Of a DNA stretch of 64,000 nt, positions 9,615 through 18,347 are shown in pieces (position 1 is the first letter of the stretch; each line of letters opens with the position of its first letter). The DNA lies in NCBI RefSeq assembly GCF_900604355.1, contig NZ_UWOE01000001.1, positions 2,108,001 to 2,172,000 on the forward strand, given 5' to 3'. Below the pieces are notes generated by a model. That model saw only the letters and a program-made list of their open reading frames with translations, did not search any database and was not told the DNA's origin. Position numbers and translations under genes: made by a program. Origin of the DNA: Luxibacter massiliensis (GTDB lineage: Bacteria > Bacillota > Clostridia > Lachnospirales > Lachnospiraceae).

Positions 9615-10496
9615 CTAATAATGAACCCATTTCTTCGATGCCGTGAACTGTATGACAGACAAAAGCACTGTAATGCCTATCATGACAATCGCCACTGCCG
9701 TGGCCTGTCCCATATTAAACTCTTCAAAGCCAAGCTGATAATACATGTACAGCAGAGTCCTGGTACTCCCTGACGGGCCTCCCTGTGTCAGGATCTGTAT
9801 CTGGTCATAGGCCTGCAGGGAAGTAACCATTGTAATAATCACAAGAAAAAAGGTGGTCGGCGAAATACAGGGAATTGTCACATCCCGGAACCTCTGCCAT
9901 CTCTTTGCCCCGTCCAGTCCGCTGGCTTCATACAGCTCTCCCGGAACTTTTTCCAGGGCAGAAAGATAAAATATCATAGCATATCCCAGGCTCTTCCATA
10001 CTGTCACAATGACTACTGCCAACATGGCCGTATCCGAACTTTTAATCCACTGGAGCGCCGGGAGGTGGAAAAAGTTAAGTACCGTATTTGCGGCTCCTGT
10101 GCCAGGGTCATAGATCCATGTCCATACAATGGACACTGCAACTGTAGGTGTAATCCATGGGGAAAATAAAATAAATTTTATAATTGAGCTTCCTTTAAAT
10201 GCCTTCTGCATCAAAAGAGCCAGCAATAACCCAAGCACAATCGTGGGAATTAATGTCCCCAAAGTAAATACTACTGTATTCCAGAGGGCATCGTAAAACC
10301 TTGTATCCCTAAACAGGGCGCTGAAATTGTCAAAAAGTACGAAATTATATTCAGGAGACATATAGTCCCAGTCTGTAAAGCTGATATATACAGATCTCAA
10401 TATAGGATAAATCCAGAATACAATAAGCGGAATTAAAGCTGGCAGGACAAATAACGAAGCGCTGCCTATTTGTTTAAATTTTATGCTACCTTTCAT
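9615..10496 (-). CDS. ABC importer permease (UgpA/MalF type)
   Basis: First gene of the importer operon. The start at 10496 is preceded by AGGAAAGGGAAG. The first membrane segment is LFVLPALIPLIVFWIYPI, and the EAA loop EASGLDGAKRWQRFRDVTIP is near residue 200. The 293 residues match UgpA-like permeases rather than the longer MalF. It forms the heterodimeric channel with the next gene. The open frame continues upstream of this start but crosses the promoter region, so the longer form is rejected. Confidence 0.92.
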   Translation of the reverse strand: MKGSIKFKQIGSASLFVLPALIPLIVFWIYPILRSVYISFTDWDYMSPEYNFVLFDNFSALFRDTRFYDALWNTVVFTLGTLIPTIVLGLLLALLMQKAFKGSSIIKFILFSPWITPTVAVSIVWTWIYDPGTGAANTVLNFFHLPALQWIKSSDTAMLAVVIVTVWKSLGYAMIFYLSALEKVPGELYEASGLDGAKRWQRFRDVTIPCISPTTFFLVIITMVTSLQAYDQIQILTQGGPSGSTRTLLYMYYQLGFEEFNMGQATAVAIVMIGITVLLSVIQFTASKKWVHY

Positions 10497-10545
10497 AATC
10501 TTCCCTTTCCTGCCCCGGTATTCATCTGCCCAGAGCATGTTTGAC

Positions 10546-10599
10546 ATTATAAACAGGGGTTTTAAATATCTCTTCAATATCTTGTAAAAACACTGTAAA
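10546..10599 (-). promoter_or_regulatory. putative PHO-box array and -10 of the Ugp-like operon
   Basis: On the minus strand four hexamers follow each other at exactly 11-bp spacing: TTTACA (10594-10599), TTTACA (10583-10588), TTGAAG (10572-10577), TTTAAA (10561-10566). Nine bases further is TATAAT (10546-10551). Direct TT(A/T)ACA repeats at 11-bp period upstream of a -10 are the known layout of PhoP-activated promoters in Bacillus. The match was made by eye. Confidence 0.6.
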
Positions 10600-10675
10600 A
10601 ATTTTTCCCATCCCTTACATGCCCACAGAATATGATAGGAACGGGTTTTATTCTTAAACCATATATCAGGGCACA

Positions 10676-10726
10676 CAGAACGGCAGGGCGTATAAGGAAT
10701 TCCATCTTATACGCCCTGCCGTTCTG
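10676..10726. repeat. long perfect inverted repeat
   Basis: Arms of 21 bases (10676-10696 and 10706-10726) are perfectly complementary around a 9-base loop. It lies after the flavin reductase gene and before the PHO-box promoter. No U tract follows on either strand, so it may be a 3'-end stabiliser or a recognition site rather than a plain terminator. Confidence 0.8.
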
Positions 10727-10838
10727 TATTATGATCCAATTTGTATTCTGCACCAGGGTAAAAACACCGGCTGCTTTTTCCCCCTAACCGGCCATATGGG
10801 CAGCATCAGCGCACTGGCCCACAATCGGTGGGGTCCGT

Positions 10839-11450
10839 TCATCTTCTGCCCTTACTGTGCCTGCCCTTCTTTTTCGGCCTGCTGTTTTTCTTCCTCACAC
10901 TCCCCCCGAAAGTCCCCAGTGTCCTGCCAGTCCCCAGGTACTCCCCGTGGGAATACACAAGCAGTCCCGACTTATTCAATTCGAATGTATTCTCTGCATT
11001 CATAAAGGAATCGTCGATCCGCACCGCAGCCACTTCTGCCAGAAACATGTGGTGGCTCCCGAGTTCCTGTACCTCTGTCACTCTGCACTCAATATTCACC
11101 GGACTCTCCTGAATGCAGGGCGCATATTCTAATACAGAGGAAGCCTCCTTAGTCAGTCCTGTTTCCTTCCATTTATCCACATCTCGTCCAGACCGGACCC
11201 CACAGTAATCTACAGCCTCTGCCATCTTTTCAGTTGCCAGATTGATGACAAATTCCTTTGTGTCACATATCATCTGATAGGAATGGCGCTGGGGCCTGAC
11301 AGAAATATAAGCCATAGGGGGATTGGTACAGACCGTCCCTGTCCATGCAATTGTCAGGATATTTGTATCCCCTGCCTTATTGCCCGCACTTACCATCACA
11401 GCAGGAAGGGGATAGAGCATATTCCCCGGCTTCCATATCTGTTTTCCCAT
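10839..11450 (-). CDS. flavin reductase family protein (FMN-binding split barrel)
   Basis: A 203-residue cytosolic protein of the flavin reductase-like family, which bind FMN and usually act as NAD(P)H:flavin oxidoreductases or domains of flavoproteins. Seen: the N-terminal PLPAVMVSAG and NILTIAWTGTVCTNPPMAYISVRPQRHSYQMI segments typical of the split-barrel fold, and a central EFVINLAT. The last 17 residues are very basic (KKKGRHSKGRR) and outside the usual domain. AAAGGAGG precedes the ATG. It starts 26 bases after the pyrophosphatase stop and may share its transcript. Confidence 0.85.
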   Translation of the reverse strand: MGKQIWKPGNMLYPLPAVMVSAGNKAGDTNILTIAWTGTVCTNPPMAYISVRPQRHSYQMICDTKEFVINLATEKMAEAVDYCGVRSGRDVDKWKETGLTKEASSVLEYAPCIQESPVNIECRVTEVQELGSHHMFLAEVAAVRIDDSFMNAENTFELNKSGLLVYSHGEYLGTGRTLGTFGGSVRKKNSRPKKKGRHSKGRR

Positions 11451-11476
11451 GCCTGCCTCCTTTCCTCTCCTGCTTG

Positions 11477-13129
11477 TTACTGCTGCAGCGCCCCTACCAA
11501 TGTGGGAACGAGCTGTTTCTTCCTGGATACAACGCCTTTCAGAAGAATATCTTCCGTATCCTCCCTCAAATCAAAGGCCGAAATTATCTTATCTCTGGCG
11601 TCAGAGCCACAGCAGAGCAATTCTGATGACTCTGTAATTATATTGGTCAGCATAAAGAATACCATATCCAGCTTATGGGACTTTCTGGCCCTGTCCAGAT
11701 GGGGGAGCACATCGGCTTTTATATCCTGGAGCTCCTCTGCGCTCATGGAGTTCACCTGTCCCACCCCAATAACTGTCTCGTTTACTGTAAACTGCTTGAA
11801 ATCCAGGAATATAATTTCCTCCGGACTCTTGCCTTTCAGGTTGCTGCCTGCATGGAACATTTCCAGCGCCAGCTCTTCAATATTAATCCCAGCAATCTGT
11901 GCCAGCTTCCTGGCAGAGGCCTCGTCTAAAGCCGTGCACGTAGGTGAGCGGAACATCAGCGTATCTGATATGATCGCAGAGCAGAGAAGGGACGCTGTCA
12001 CAGAATCCACCTCCACTCCCTCTTCCTGATACATCTGGTAAACAATGGTGGCAGTACACCCCACGGGCTGGTTTCTGAAAAATACGGGGCCCATAGTTTC
12101 AATGCTGCTAAGCCTGTGATGGTCGATGATTTCAAGCACATCGGCCTCCTCAATACCATCCACGGCCTGGTTCTTTTCATTATGGTCCACAAGAATGACC
12201 TGCTTTTTTCTGCTGTTGAGCAGCCGCCTCCTGGATATGAATCCGAGGAAATTCCCCTTATTGTCCACAATAGGGAAGTCACGGAATCTCTTATGTGCCA
12301 TGACATCTTTCACGTCGTCTACATAATCACGCATTTTAAAAGTAATCAGGCTGTCCTTTGTCATAAAATGGCGTACCGGGATACTCTGGTTAATCTGCCT
12401 GGCCACAGTAAACGTATCATGGGGAGTGGTAATAATTACGATTTCTTTCTTCCTGGCCTGCTCCATAATATCATCTGGAACCCCGGCCCCCTGGCAGATT
12501 ACCATACAACCCACATTCAGGTCAATTGCACATTGCTGTGCCTCTCTTCTGTTTCCCAGTATAACCAGGTCGTCCTTTTCAATAAACTCAGACATTAGAT
12601 CCCGGCTAGATGCCGCAATTCCCACTTTTCCTTTTAGAAGGTAACTGTGGTCATTTCCAATGACCACTTTTCCCCCAATCGTGGAGGCTATATTTCTGTA
12701 TTGTGTCCTGGCCGTTGAGAGTATCGTACTGTCGTATACATCCATATAGGATGTAGCAATATCCCCGATTGTAATCAGTCCCTCTAACTTCCCTTCTCTT
12801 GTCACCGGCAGTGTCTTAATATTCATCTCTTTCATCCTTGCCCAGGCAGTCTTAATTGAAACACTTCCGCTTAAGCCTTCAATTTTCCTCAATTCTACAT
12901 CCTTAACCTGTACACGGAGATCTGAGAGCAGGGCGGGCACTTTCACTTTAAACCGTTCCAGTACATACTGAGTCTCCTCATTGAGCTGGCCGGCCCTGCG
13001 CGGAGTATGTTCTTTTCCTGTTACCTGGTTCTTAAGGTTTGCATAGGCAATTGCAGAACAGATTGAATCTGTATCCGGATTCTTGTGGCCCACCACATAT
13101 ACCCTTGTCTTATTTACTCTATTTTCCAT
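11477..13129 (-). CDS. ppaC: manganese-dependent inorganic pyrophosphatase with CBS/DRTGG insert
   Basis: Family II pyrophosphatase of the DHH superfamily, which hydrolyses pyrophosphate to two phosphates with Mn or Co. Seen: GHKNPDTDSICSAIAYA near residues 13-29, the DHH signature EIIDHHRLSSIET about two-thirds along, CTATIVYQMY, and a C-terminal DHHA2-like part. At 550 residues it is the long form: a regulatory block with two CBS domains around a DRTGG domain is inserted between the first and second catalytic motifs (segments EGLITIGDIATSYM and DFPIVDNKGNFLGFISRRRLL). Known members of this form are controlled by adenine nucleotides. Confidence 0.95.
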   Translation of the reverse strand: MENRVNKTRVYVVGHKNPDTDSICSAIAYANLKNQVTGKEHTPRRAGQLNEETQYVLERFKVKVPALLSDLRVQVKDVELRKIEGLSGSVSIKTAWARMKEMNIKTLPVTREGKLEGLITIGDIATSYMDVYDSTILSTARTQYRNIASTIGGKVVIGNDHSYLLKGKVGIAASSRDLMSEFIEKDDLVILGNRREAQQCAIDLNVGCMVICQGAGVPDDIMEQARKKEIVIITTPHDTFTVARQINQSIPVRHFMTKDSLITFKMRDYVDDVKDVMAHKRFRDFPIVDNKGNFLGFISRRRLLNSRKKQVILVDHNEKNQAVDGIEEADVLEIIDHHRLSSIETMGPVFFRNQPVGCTATIVYQMYQEEGVEVDSVTASLLCSAIISDTLMFRSPTCTALDEASARKLAQIAGINIEELALEMFHAGSNLKGKSPEEIIFLDFKQFTVNETVIGVGQVNSMSAEELQDIKADVLPHLDRARKSHKLDMVFFMLTNIITESSELLCCGSDARDKIISAFDLREDTEDILLKGVVSRKKQLVPTLVGALQQ

Positions 13130-13251
13130 CCTTATTTTCCTTTTCTTAATTCATACTAAAACCTGGCCCTAAATCCAAGGGCCGAAAACCTGTTTGCCGT
13201 CTATCTGCCCCATATTATAGGACTAGACTTCCCTCATCTGTATCTTATGCC

Positions 13252-13878
13252 TTATGGCCTGTATCCTGAATACAGCCGCCTCTCCAAAGTCCCGAAAACT
13301 CCGTTTACCAAAAGTGCAAGTCCTGCTGAAAGAATACTGCCGCACAAAATTTTATAGACATTCATTGTCCGCAGGCCGTCAAACAAAATAGTTCCCAGGC
13401 CTCCTGCGTTAATCATAGCTGCAATTGTAGCTATACCAATGGTGGACACTGCACTTAGCTGAATCCCCGTAAAAACCGCCTTTTTCCCCAGGGGAAGCCT
13501 TACCCGCACCAGTACCTGCATGACACTCATCCCGATACCTCTGGCCGCCTCCACTGCCGCGGCATCTGTCTCGTTAAGTCCAGTGATAAAGTTCCTCAGC
13601 AGGATATACTGATTGTATGCAGTCAGTACAATGACGGCCGTTTTTGCACCCAGTCCTGTCACAGGAATCAAAAGGGCAAACAAAGCCAGGCTGGGGATGG
13701 CATAGACAACCGAAAAAATCTGGATCAGTATTTCCCCCATCTTTCTGCTGTAGGCTGAGGCAACTGTCAGGCCCCCGGCAATAAGAAGAGAAAAAAACAA
13801 ACTCACAGCCACAATCTGGATATGCTCTGCCAAAGCCTCCAGCAAATCATCATAGTGCCTGAAAATATATTCTGTCAC
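13252..13878 (-). CDS. osmoprotectant ABC transporter permease (OpuCD-like)
   Basis: Second permease of an Opu-type importer for quaternary ammonium or related osmoprotectants. About five to six membrane segments, with the binding-protein-dependent permease loop EAARGIGMSVMQVLVRVRLP near the middle and the AMINAGGLGTILFDGL segment typical of OpuCB/CD. I choose the GTG at 13878: it overlaps the upstream ATPase stop as GTGA and has GGGAGGG seven bases before it. A GTG at 13893 is the alternative. 208 residues. Confidence 0.92.
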   Translation of the reverse strand: MTEYIFRHYDDLLEALAEHIQIVAVSLFFSLLIAGGLTVASAYSRKMGEILIQIFSVVYAIPSLALFALLIPVTGLGAKTAVIVLTAYNQYILLRNFITGLNETDAAAVEAARGIGMSVMQVLVRVRLPLGKKAVFTGIQLSAVSTIGIATIAAMINAGGLGTILFDGLRTMNVYKILCGSILSAGLALLVNGVFGTLERRLYSGYRP

Positions 13879-14645
13879 AGCAGTCCCTCCCACAGCTTTT
13901 CCTGCTCTCTCGCAGAACGGATGAGCATTTCTACAAATGAGTCTGCCGGGTTTCTCACAATTTCGCCAGGTGTATCAAACTGCCTGATTTCCCCTCCGCT
14001 CATGACCATAACACGGGTGCCCAGCTTAAAGGCTTCATTCATATCATGGGTAACCAGCAGAAAAGTTTTATTCATCCCCCGGTGTATTGCCTGCAGTTCA
14101 TCCTGAAGCCCTATACGTGTAATCGCATCCAGGGCCCCGAATGGCTCGTCCAAAAGCATGATCCCCGGATCTGCCGCCAGGGCGCGGGCCAGGCCTACTC
14201 TCTGCTGCTGCCCGCCTGAGAGCTGGGAAGGATACCGGGCCTGGTATTCCCCTGGATCTAACCCTACAAGCTTAAGCAGTTCCCTGACTCTGCCAGTTAT
14301 CGCATCCTCCTCCCACTTTAAAAGCCTGGGTACTGCCGCCACATTCTCAGCCACAGTCATATGGGGGAACAGTCCTATCTGCTGAATCACATAGCCGATT
14401 TTTCTCCTGAGCCCTGAAGGCTCCAGATGCGCGATCTTTTTACCGGACAAAAGGATCTCCCCCTCATCCGGGTCATACAGCCGGTTTATCATTTTAAGGA
14501 GAGTTGTCTTCCCGCAGCCGGAGGAACCCAGTATGGTAATAAATTCTCCCTCCTCTATCGTAAAAGACACATCCTTCAGCGCGTAACCCGAGGCTTTCTT
14601 AAACCTTTTACTTACATTCTGAAATTCAATTGCCGTACTTCCCAT
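13875..14645 (-). CDS. osmoprotectant ABC transporter ATPase (OpuCA-like, without CBS domains)
   Basis: ATPase of the Opu-type importer. Walker A LGSSGCGKTT, signature LSGGQQQR, Walker B IMLLDEPFGALD and the switch His in LLVTHDMNEA are all present. At 256 residues it lacks the C-terminal tandem CBS domains that sense ionic strength in OpuA/OpuCA of some bacteria, so activity control must differ. GGGAGGAAAGA precedes the ATG. Overlaps the next permease by four bases. Confidence 0.93.
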   Translation of the reverse strand: MGSTAIEFQNVSKRFKKASGYALKDVSFTIEEGEFITILGSSGCGKTTLLKMINRLYDPDEGEILLSGKKIAHLEPSGLRRKIGYVIQQIGLFPHMTVAENVAAVPRLLKWEEDAITGRVRELLKLVGLDPGEYQARYPSQLSGGQQQRVGLARALAADPGIMLLDEPFGALDAITRIGLQDELQAIHRGMNKTFLLVTHDMNEAFKLGTRVMVMSGGEIRQFDTPGEIVRNPADSFVEMLIRSAREQEKLWEGLL

Positions 14646-14732
14646 TCTTTCCTCCCGGCAGTGCCAGTGGCCTGGGACTGCCTTTTATCTGTTCCTCTCT
14701 GCCTGTATCCTGTTTTTCCAGCGCCCTGGGGA

Positions 14733-15647
14733 CTAAAATGTGGAAGCATAAAAGTCTGCAGCCACATCCTCATAATCCTCTTTCTCCACATCTACCCTTG
14801 CATTGAGCTCAGTGAGGATTTCTGTGTCCAGGGAAGCGCTGACCGTATTCAGTATGTCTGCAATCTCCGGCGTATTTTCCAGGGCATCGTCCCGCACAAC
14901 TGGCGCCAGGTTATAGGGCGGCCATACTTTTTTGTCATCCGTAAGGAGGGTAAACTCCTCCTTTTCTGCCAGAGGGCCGTCTGTGGTGTAAACAGGCGTG
15001 ACGTCTGCCTCATCATTTCTTAATACTTCGAATTTCAAGCCACTGTCATATACTTTCGATGATTTCCAGTTAAATTCACCGTACACTTTCTCCAGACCAG
15101 GAAGGCCGTCCTCCCGCTCATCAAATTCTCCCTGGGATGCAAACCTAAGCTCCTTTGCATACTTCTGGAGGTCTGAAATAGTCTCGATTCCCAGTTCTTT
15201 GGCCACCTCTGTCCTGACAGCCAGTCCCTGGCCGTCATTGGCCGCTGCATAATCCAGCCAGGTCACCTGGAACTGCTTTTGATACTCCGCCTTCACTGTA
15301 TCGTACACTTCCTGGGGGTCTGTCAGCATATCCATCCCAAGGACAGTCAAAAGTCCTGTCCCCGTATATTCAGGGTACAGGTCAATCTCGTCATTGACCA
15401 GTGCAGTATGGACTACAGAACCTGCGATGTCAAATACCCTGTCCACCTTATATCCCCCATCCTCCAGGGCAAGGGCATAGATTTCTGATACCAGCAGGCC
15501 CTCTGTAAAGTCTTTGGAGCCAACCCGTATCTCCGCCTTCTCTCCCCCATCTTCAGAAGCACCCTTTTTTGCGCCACAGGCGGCAAATCCCCCTGCCACC
15601 GTCAGGCACATCACTACAGCGATGATTCTCTTACAAAGTATTTTCAT
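14733..15647 (-). CDS. osmoprotectant-binding lipoprotein (OpuCC-like)
   Basis: Substrate-binding lipoprotein. The signal peptide ends in GGFAAC, the Cys being the expected lipidation site at about residue 24. The mature part starts IRVGSKDFTEGLLVSEIYALALE and contains GSVVHTALVNDEIDLYPEYTGTGL, characteristic of the OpuAC/OpuBC-OpuCC group that binds glycine betaine, carnitine or choline. 304 residues is normal. Encoded between the two permease genes of the importer. Confidence 0.93.
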   Translation of the reverse strand: MKILCKRIIAVVMCLTVAGGFAACGAKKGASEDGGEKAEIRVGSKDFTEGLLVSEIYALALEDGGYKVDRVFDIAGSVVHTALVNDEIDLYPEYTGTGLLTVLGMDMLTDPQEVYDTVKAEYQKQFQVTWLDYAAANDGQGLAVRTEVAKELGIETISDLQKYAKELRFASQGEFDEREDGLPGLEKVYGEFNWKSSKVYDSGLKFEVLRNDEADVTPVYTTDGPLAEKEEFTLLTDDKKVWPPYNLAPVVRDDALENTPEIADILNTVSASLDTEILTELNARVDVEKEDYEDVAADFYASTF

Positions 15648-15677
15648 AAATTTTAACCCTCCGTATTCTTTCTTATC

Positions 15678-16325
15678 TTAAATGTATTTATACCGCAGCA
15701 TCCATCTCTCGGCCAGTCCAAATAAGGCGCCGAACAAAAGAGAAAGCAGGGCCACAGAAATCCCCCCTACCAGCAGGAGGTCTGTGCGGTTGAGTCCCAG
15801 TCCAGTGAGTATCAGGCCCCCCAGTCCCCCAGCTCCAATTTTTGCGGCAATGGCCGCACTGGCCACAATTTCCACTGCCGCCGTACGCATCCCTGTCAGA
15901 ATAAGGGGCAGGGCCAGGGGCACCTCTACCTTCCAGAACATCTGGCGTCCAGTCATGCCAAGGCCCGCCGCAGTCTCTGTCATAAATTCTGGCACCCCTT
16001 TAAATCCGGCTGCCGTGTTCATCAAAATAGGGGGGATTGCCAGAAGCACCAGGGCGGATACGGCCGGCCTGGCCCCTGTCCCCATTATGGGAATCAGTAA
16101 AATCAAGACTGCCAGGCTGGGAATAATCCGAAGTACCTGAAAACACCCTGTAACCCACTTCTCCCACCGCCCATTTCTCACACAGGCACAGCCCAGGGGA
16201 ATGCCTATCAGCGCCGCTGCCAGCAGAGAAAGCAGGCTGATGCTGATATGCTCCCCCAGGCTGGTCAGGTACTCACTAAAGTTACCGGCAAAATATCCCT
16301 GTATTTCATAAAATAGTTCTGACAT
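15678..16325 (-). CDS. osmoprotectant ABC transporter permease (OpuCB-like)
   Basis: First gene of the Opu-type operon, 215 residues with about six membrane segments. The segments ISISLLSLLAAALIGIPLG, AGLGMTGRQMFWKVEVPLALPLI (permease loop) and AAKIGAGGLGGLILTGL match OpuCB/CD. The operon order, permease-lipoprotein-ATPase-permease, keeps both permeases apart. A probable promoter lies 45-73 bases upstream. Confidence 0.92.
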   Translation of the reverse strand: MSELFYEIQGYFAGNFSEYLTSLGEHISISLLSLLAAALIGIPLGCACVRNGRWEKWVTGCFQVLRIIPSLAVLILLIPIMGTGARPAVSALVLLAIPPILMNTAAGFKGVPEFMTETAAGLGMTGRQMFWKVEVPLALPLILTGMRTAAVEIVASAAIAAKIGAGGLGGLILTGLGLNRTDLLLVGGISVALLSLLFGALFGLAERWMLRYKYI

Positions 16326-16369
16326 TGTACATTCTCTTTCTTTAAAATCTGTATTCTATTTCATGTGAT

Positions 16370-16398
16370 ATCATACTCTTTTTTCCTTCCCACGTAAA
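16370..16398 (-). promoter_or_regulatory. putative promoter of the Opu-like operon
   Basis: On the minus strand TTTACG (16393-16398) and TATGAT (16370-16375) are separated by 17 bases, facing the first permease gene. Confidence 0.5.
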
Positions 16399-16444
16399 GT
16401 AACTATAAGAAAAAAATATCATGTATAGGAAATTATAAGATTAG

Positions 16445-16474
16445 TTGTTTTTTTTGTATTACTTATGATATACT
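16445..16474 (+). promoter_or_regulatory. putative promoter of the S1-domain gene
   Basis: TTGTTT (16445-16450) and TATACT (16469-16474) separated by 18 bases, about 50 bases before the S1-domain start. The surrounding T tract would favour promoter activity. Confidence 0.5.
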
Positions 16475-16524
16475 GAAACCATGCGGTTTACACATATTAT
16501 TAAAAGATAAGTTGAGGTGCTACA

Positions 16525-17220
16525 ATGAGCGAAGAAATGAAAACTGAAGAAATGCAGACAAACGAAGAAAAAGTTGAGACAATGGCGGACTACGAAGAAC
16601 ATTTCGATGATGCCAATCCCTGGAACAGAGTTCTCGGCTATATGGAAGAAAAGACGGTTCTGCCCGTAAAGATAGAAGGAATTGTAAACGGCGGGGCCAT
16701 TGCCATGGTGGAAGGGCTGCGTGGGTTTATTCCTGCATCTAAGCTGTCCCTTTCCTATATAGAAGATTTGGAAACCTATCTTCTGAAAGATATTGAGGTC
16801 CGCGTCATTGACGTTGACCAGGCTAACAACCGTCTTGTCTTATCTGCAAGGGAAATACTAAAAGAAAAAGAAAGAAAGGCCCGTGAAGAGCAGATTGCAA
16901 ATGTCAAAATAGGCACGGTTATGGAAGGCACTGTGGAGACTCTCCAAAATTATGGTGCATTTATAAAACTTGAAGATGGACTTTCCGGCCTTGTACATGT
17001 ATCCCAGATATCCCAGAAGAGAGTCAAAACTCCAGGTGATGTACTGGCTGTGGGAGACACCGTAAAGGTGAAGATTATAGGAATCAAGGATGGCAAAATC
17101 AGCCTGAGCATGAAGGTGCTTGAGGAGGCTCCCAGGGAAACTGAAGAGCGGGTGGAGATCCCCAAAAGTGAGAATATTGGTACAAGCCTGGGCGATTTAT
17201 TCAAGAACATTCAGCTGTAA
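16525..17220 (+). CDS. S1 RNA-binding domain protein (two S1 domains)
   Basis: Acidic 231-residue protein with an unstructured N-terminus, then two S1/OB-fold domains at roughly residues 47-115 and 127-195. The second (GTVMEGTVETLQNYGAFIKLEDGLSGLVHVSQIS) is a textbook S1 sequence. The first (GFIPASKLS) is more divergent. Such short two-domain proteins in Firmicutes are usually labelled ribosomal protein S1 homologues or general RNA-binding proteins; they lack the six domains of E. coli S1. GAGGTG precedes the ATG. Single-gene unit with its own terminator. Confidence 0.9.
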   Translation: MSEEMKTEEMQTNEEKVETMADYEEHFDDANPWNRVLGYMEEKTVLPVKIEGIVNGGAIAMVEGLRGFIPASKLSLSYIEDLETYLLKDIEVRVIDVDQANNRLVLSAREILKEKERKAREEQIANVKIGTVMEGTVETLQNYGAFIKLEDGLSGLVHVSQISQKRVKTPGDVLAVGDTVKVKIIGIKDGKISLSMKVLEEAPRETEERVEIPKSENIGTSLGDLFKNIQL

Positions 17221-17241
17221 GGCAGAAAAATATAGGGATCC

Positions 17242-17278
17242 ACATGCGGGCAGAGCCGAAATGGCTCTGCCCGCATGT
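17242..17278 (+). terminator. terminator after the S1-domain gene
   Basis: Perfect 16-bp stem (17242-17257 with 17263-17278) and a 5-base GAAAT loop, 21 bases after the stop. The following bases are only mildly T-rich. Confidence 0.75.
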
Positions 17279-17394
17279 ATGTTATAACTCTGGATACTCT
17301 GCTATCTCCTGCCCATACTCCTCTTATAAAATAAATTGCAGGCCTGCCAGGGGCAAGACGGCGCCCTTTATCCCCTAATAGTCTTATCTGCAGC

Positions 17395-18219
17395 CTATAA
17401 TTGGACTTCTAAATAGGGATTCTCCACCTCATAAAACTTTTCTTCCTCAACAGCTTTTGCCAGCTGTGTATCCACAGGCATCTTTCCCAACACTGGGACT
17501 CCCAGCCCTGCGGCTATCTCGTCAATATGGCTCTTCCCAAAAATTTCGATTTCTTTGCCGCAGTCAGGACATTTGACATAACTATAATTCTCCACAATTC
17601 CCAGTACAGGCACATGCATCTGTTTGGCCATATTGTAAGCCTTTCTGACAATCATCTGCACTAGATCCTGGGGGGAAGTCACAATAACAACCCCATCCAC
17701 GGGAAGGGACTGAAATACAGTAAGGGGCACATCCCCTGTACCCGGAGGCATGTCTACAAACAGATAATCCAAATCCCCCCACATAACATCAGACCAGAAT
17801 TGTGTCACTACACCTGCGATTACCGGCCCTCTCCAGATAACCGGCATGTCCTCCTCCTCCAACAACAGATTTACAGACATAATCCTTGTTTCATCTTTCG
17901 CAATACAAGGAAACATACCGTCCTCTGTCCCTTTTGCCATCTCATGTACGCCGTACATTTTAGGAATCGACGGCCCTGTAATGTCCGCGTCCAGAATCCC
18001 CACTGTATATCCTTCTTTACGCATCAAGCGGGCCAAAGACGCTGTGACAAGAGATTTACCTACGCCGCCCTTCCCGCTGATGACGCCGATTACTTTCTTA
18101 ATCTGGGAAAACGCATTGGCAGGAACACGGAAATCCTCCTTTTTGCCCCCACATGTCCCTGCCTGGGCACATCCTGCACAGGATTCCTCACTGCAGCCGC
18201 TGCTGAATTCTTCTGACAT
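17395..18219 (-). CDS. Mrp/NBP35-family iron-sulfur carrier ATPase
   Basis: P-loop ATPase of the Mrp/ApbC/NBP35 family, thought to bind and deliver Fe-S clusters to apoproteins in the cytosol. Seen: the deviant Walker A GKGGVGKS, DADITGPSIPKMYG, and a C-terminal CPDCGKE with the conserved CxxC. The N-terminal stretch also carries several Cys (CSEESCAGCAQAGTC), as in NBP35-type proteins. The start at 18219 has GAGAAGGTG just upstream; an in-frame GTG at 18228 is less likely. 274 residues. Confidence 0.93.
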   Translation of the reverse strand: MSEEFSSGCSEESCAGCAQAGTCGGKKEDFRVPANAFSQIKKVIGVISGKGGVGKSLVTASLARLMRKEGYTVGILDADITGPSIPKMYGVHEMAKGTEDGMFPCIAKDETRIMSVNLLLEEEDMPVIWRGPVIAGVVTQFWSDVMWGDLDYLFVDMPPGTGDVPLTVFQSLPVDGVVIVTSPQDLVQMIVRKAYNMAKQMHVPVLGIVENYSYVKCPDCGKEIEIFGKSHIDEIAAGLGVPVLGKMPVDTQLAKAVEEEKFYEVENPYLEVQL

Positions 18220-18278
18220 TCTATTCACCTTCTCTTTCTTTATAGTTTAACAGCTGATTTTACTTACAACTGTCTTTT

Positions 18279-18284
18279 ATTATA
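18279..18284 (-). promoter_or_regulatory. possible -10 hexamer for the Mrp gene
   Basis: TATAAT on the minus strand, about 60 bases before the Mrp start, in an AT-rich gap of 128 bases. No convincing -35 partner was found. Confidence 0.25.
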
Positions 18285-18347
18285 GCATAATTTAGCACAA
18301 AATACACCTTCCCTCAGATGCCTTCCAGGATACTGTATCCTTCTTTT

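Noticed and set aside
11283..12029. 248-codon plus-strand frame opposite the flavin reductase and pyrophosphatase genes
   Set aside because: Antisense to two well-supported genes, without a ribosome binding site or any protein family features.
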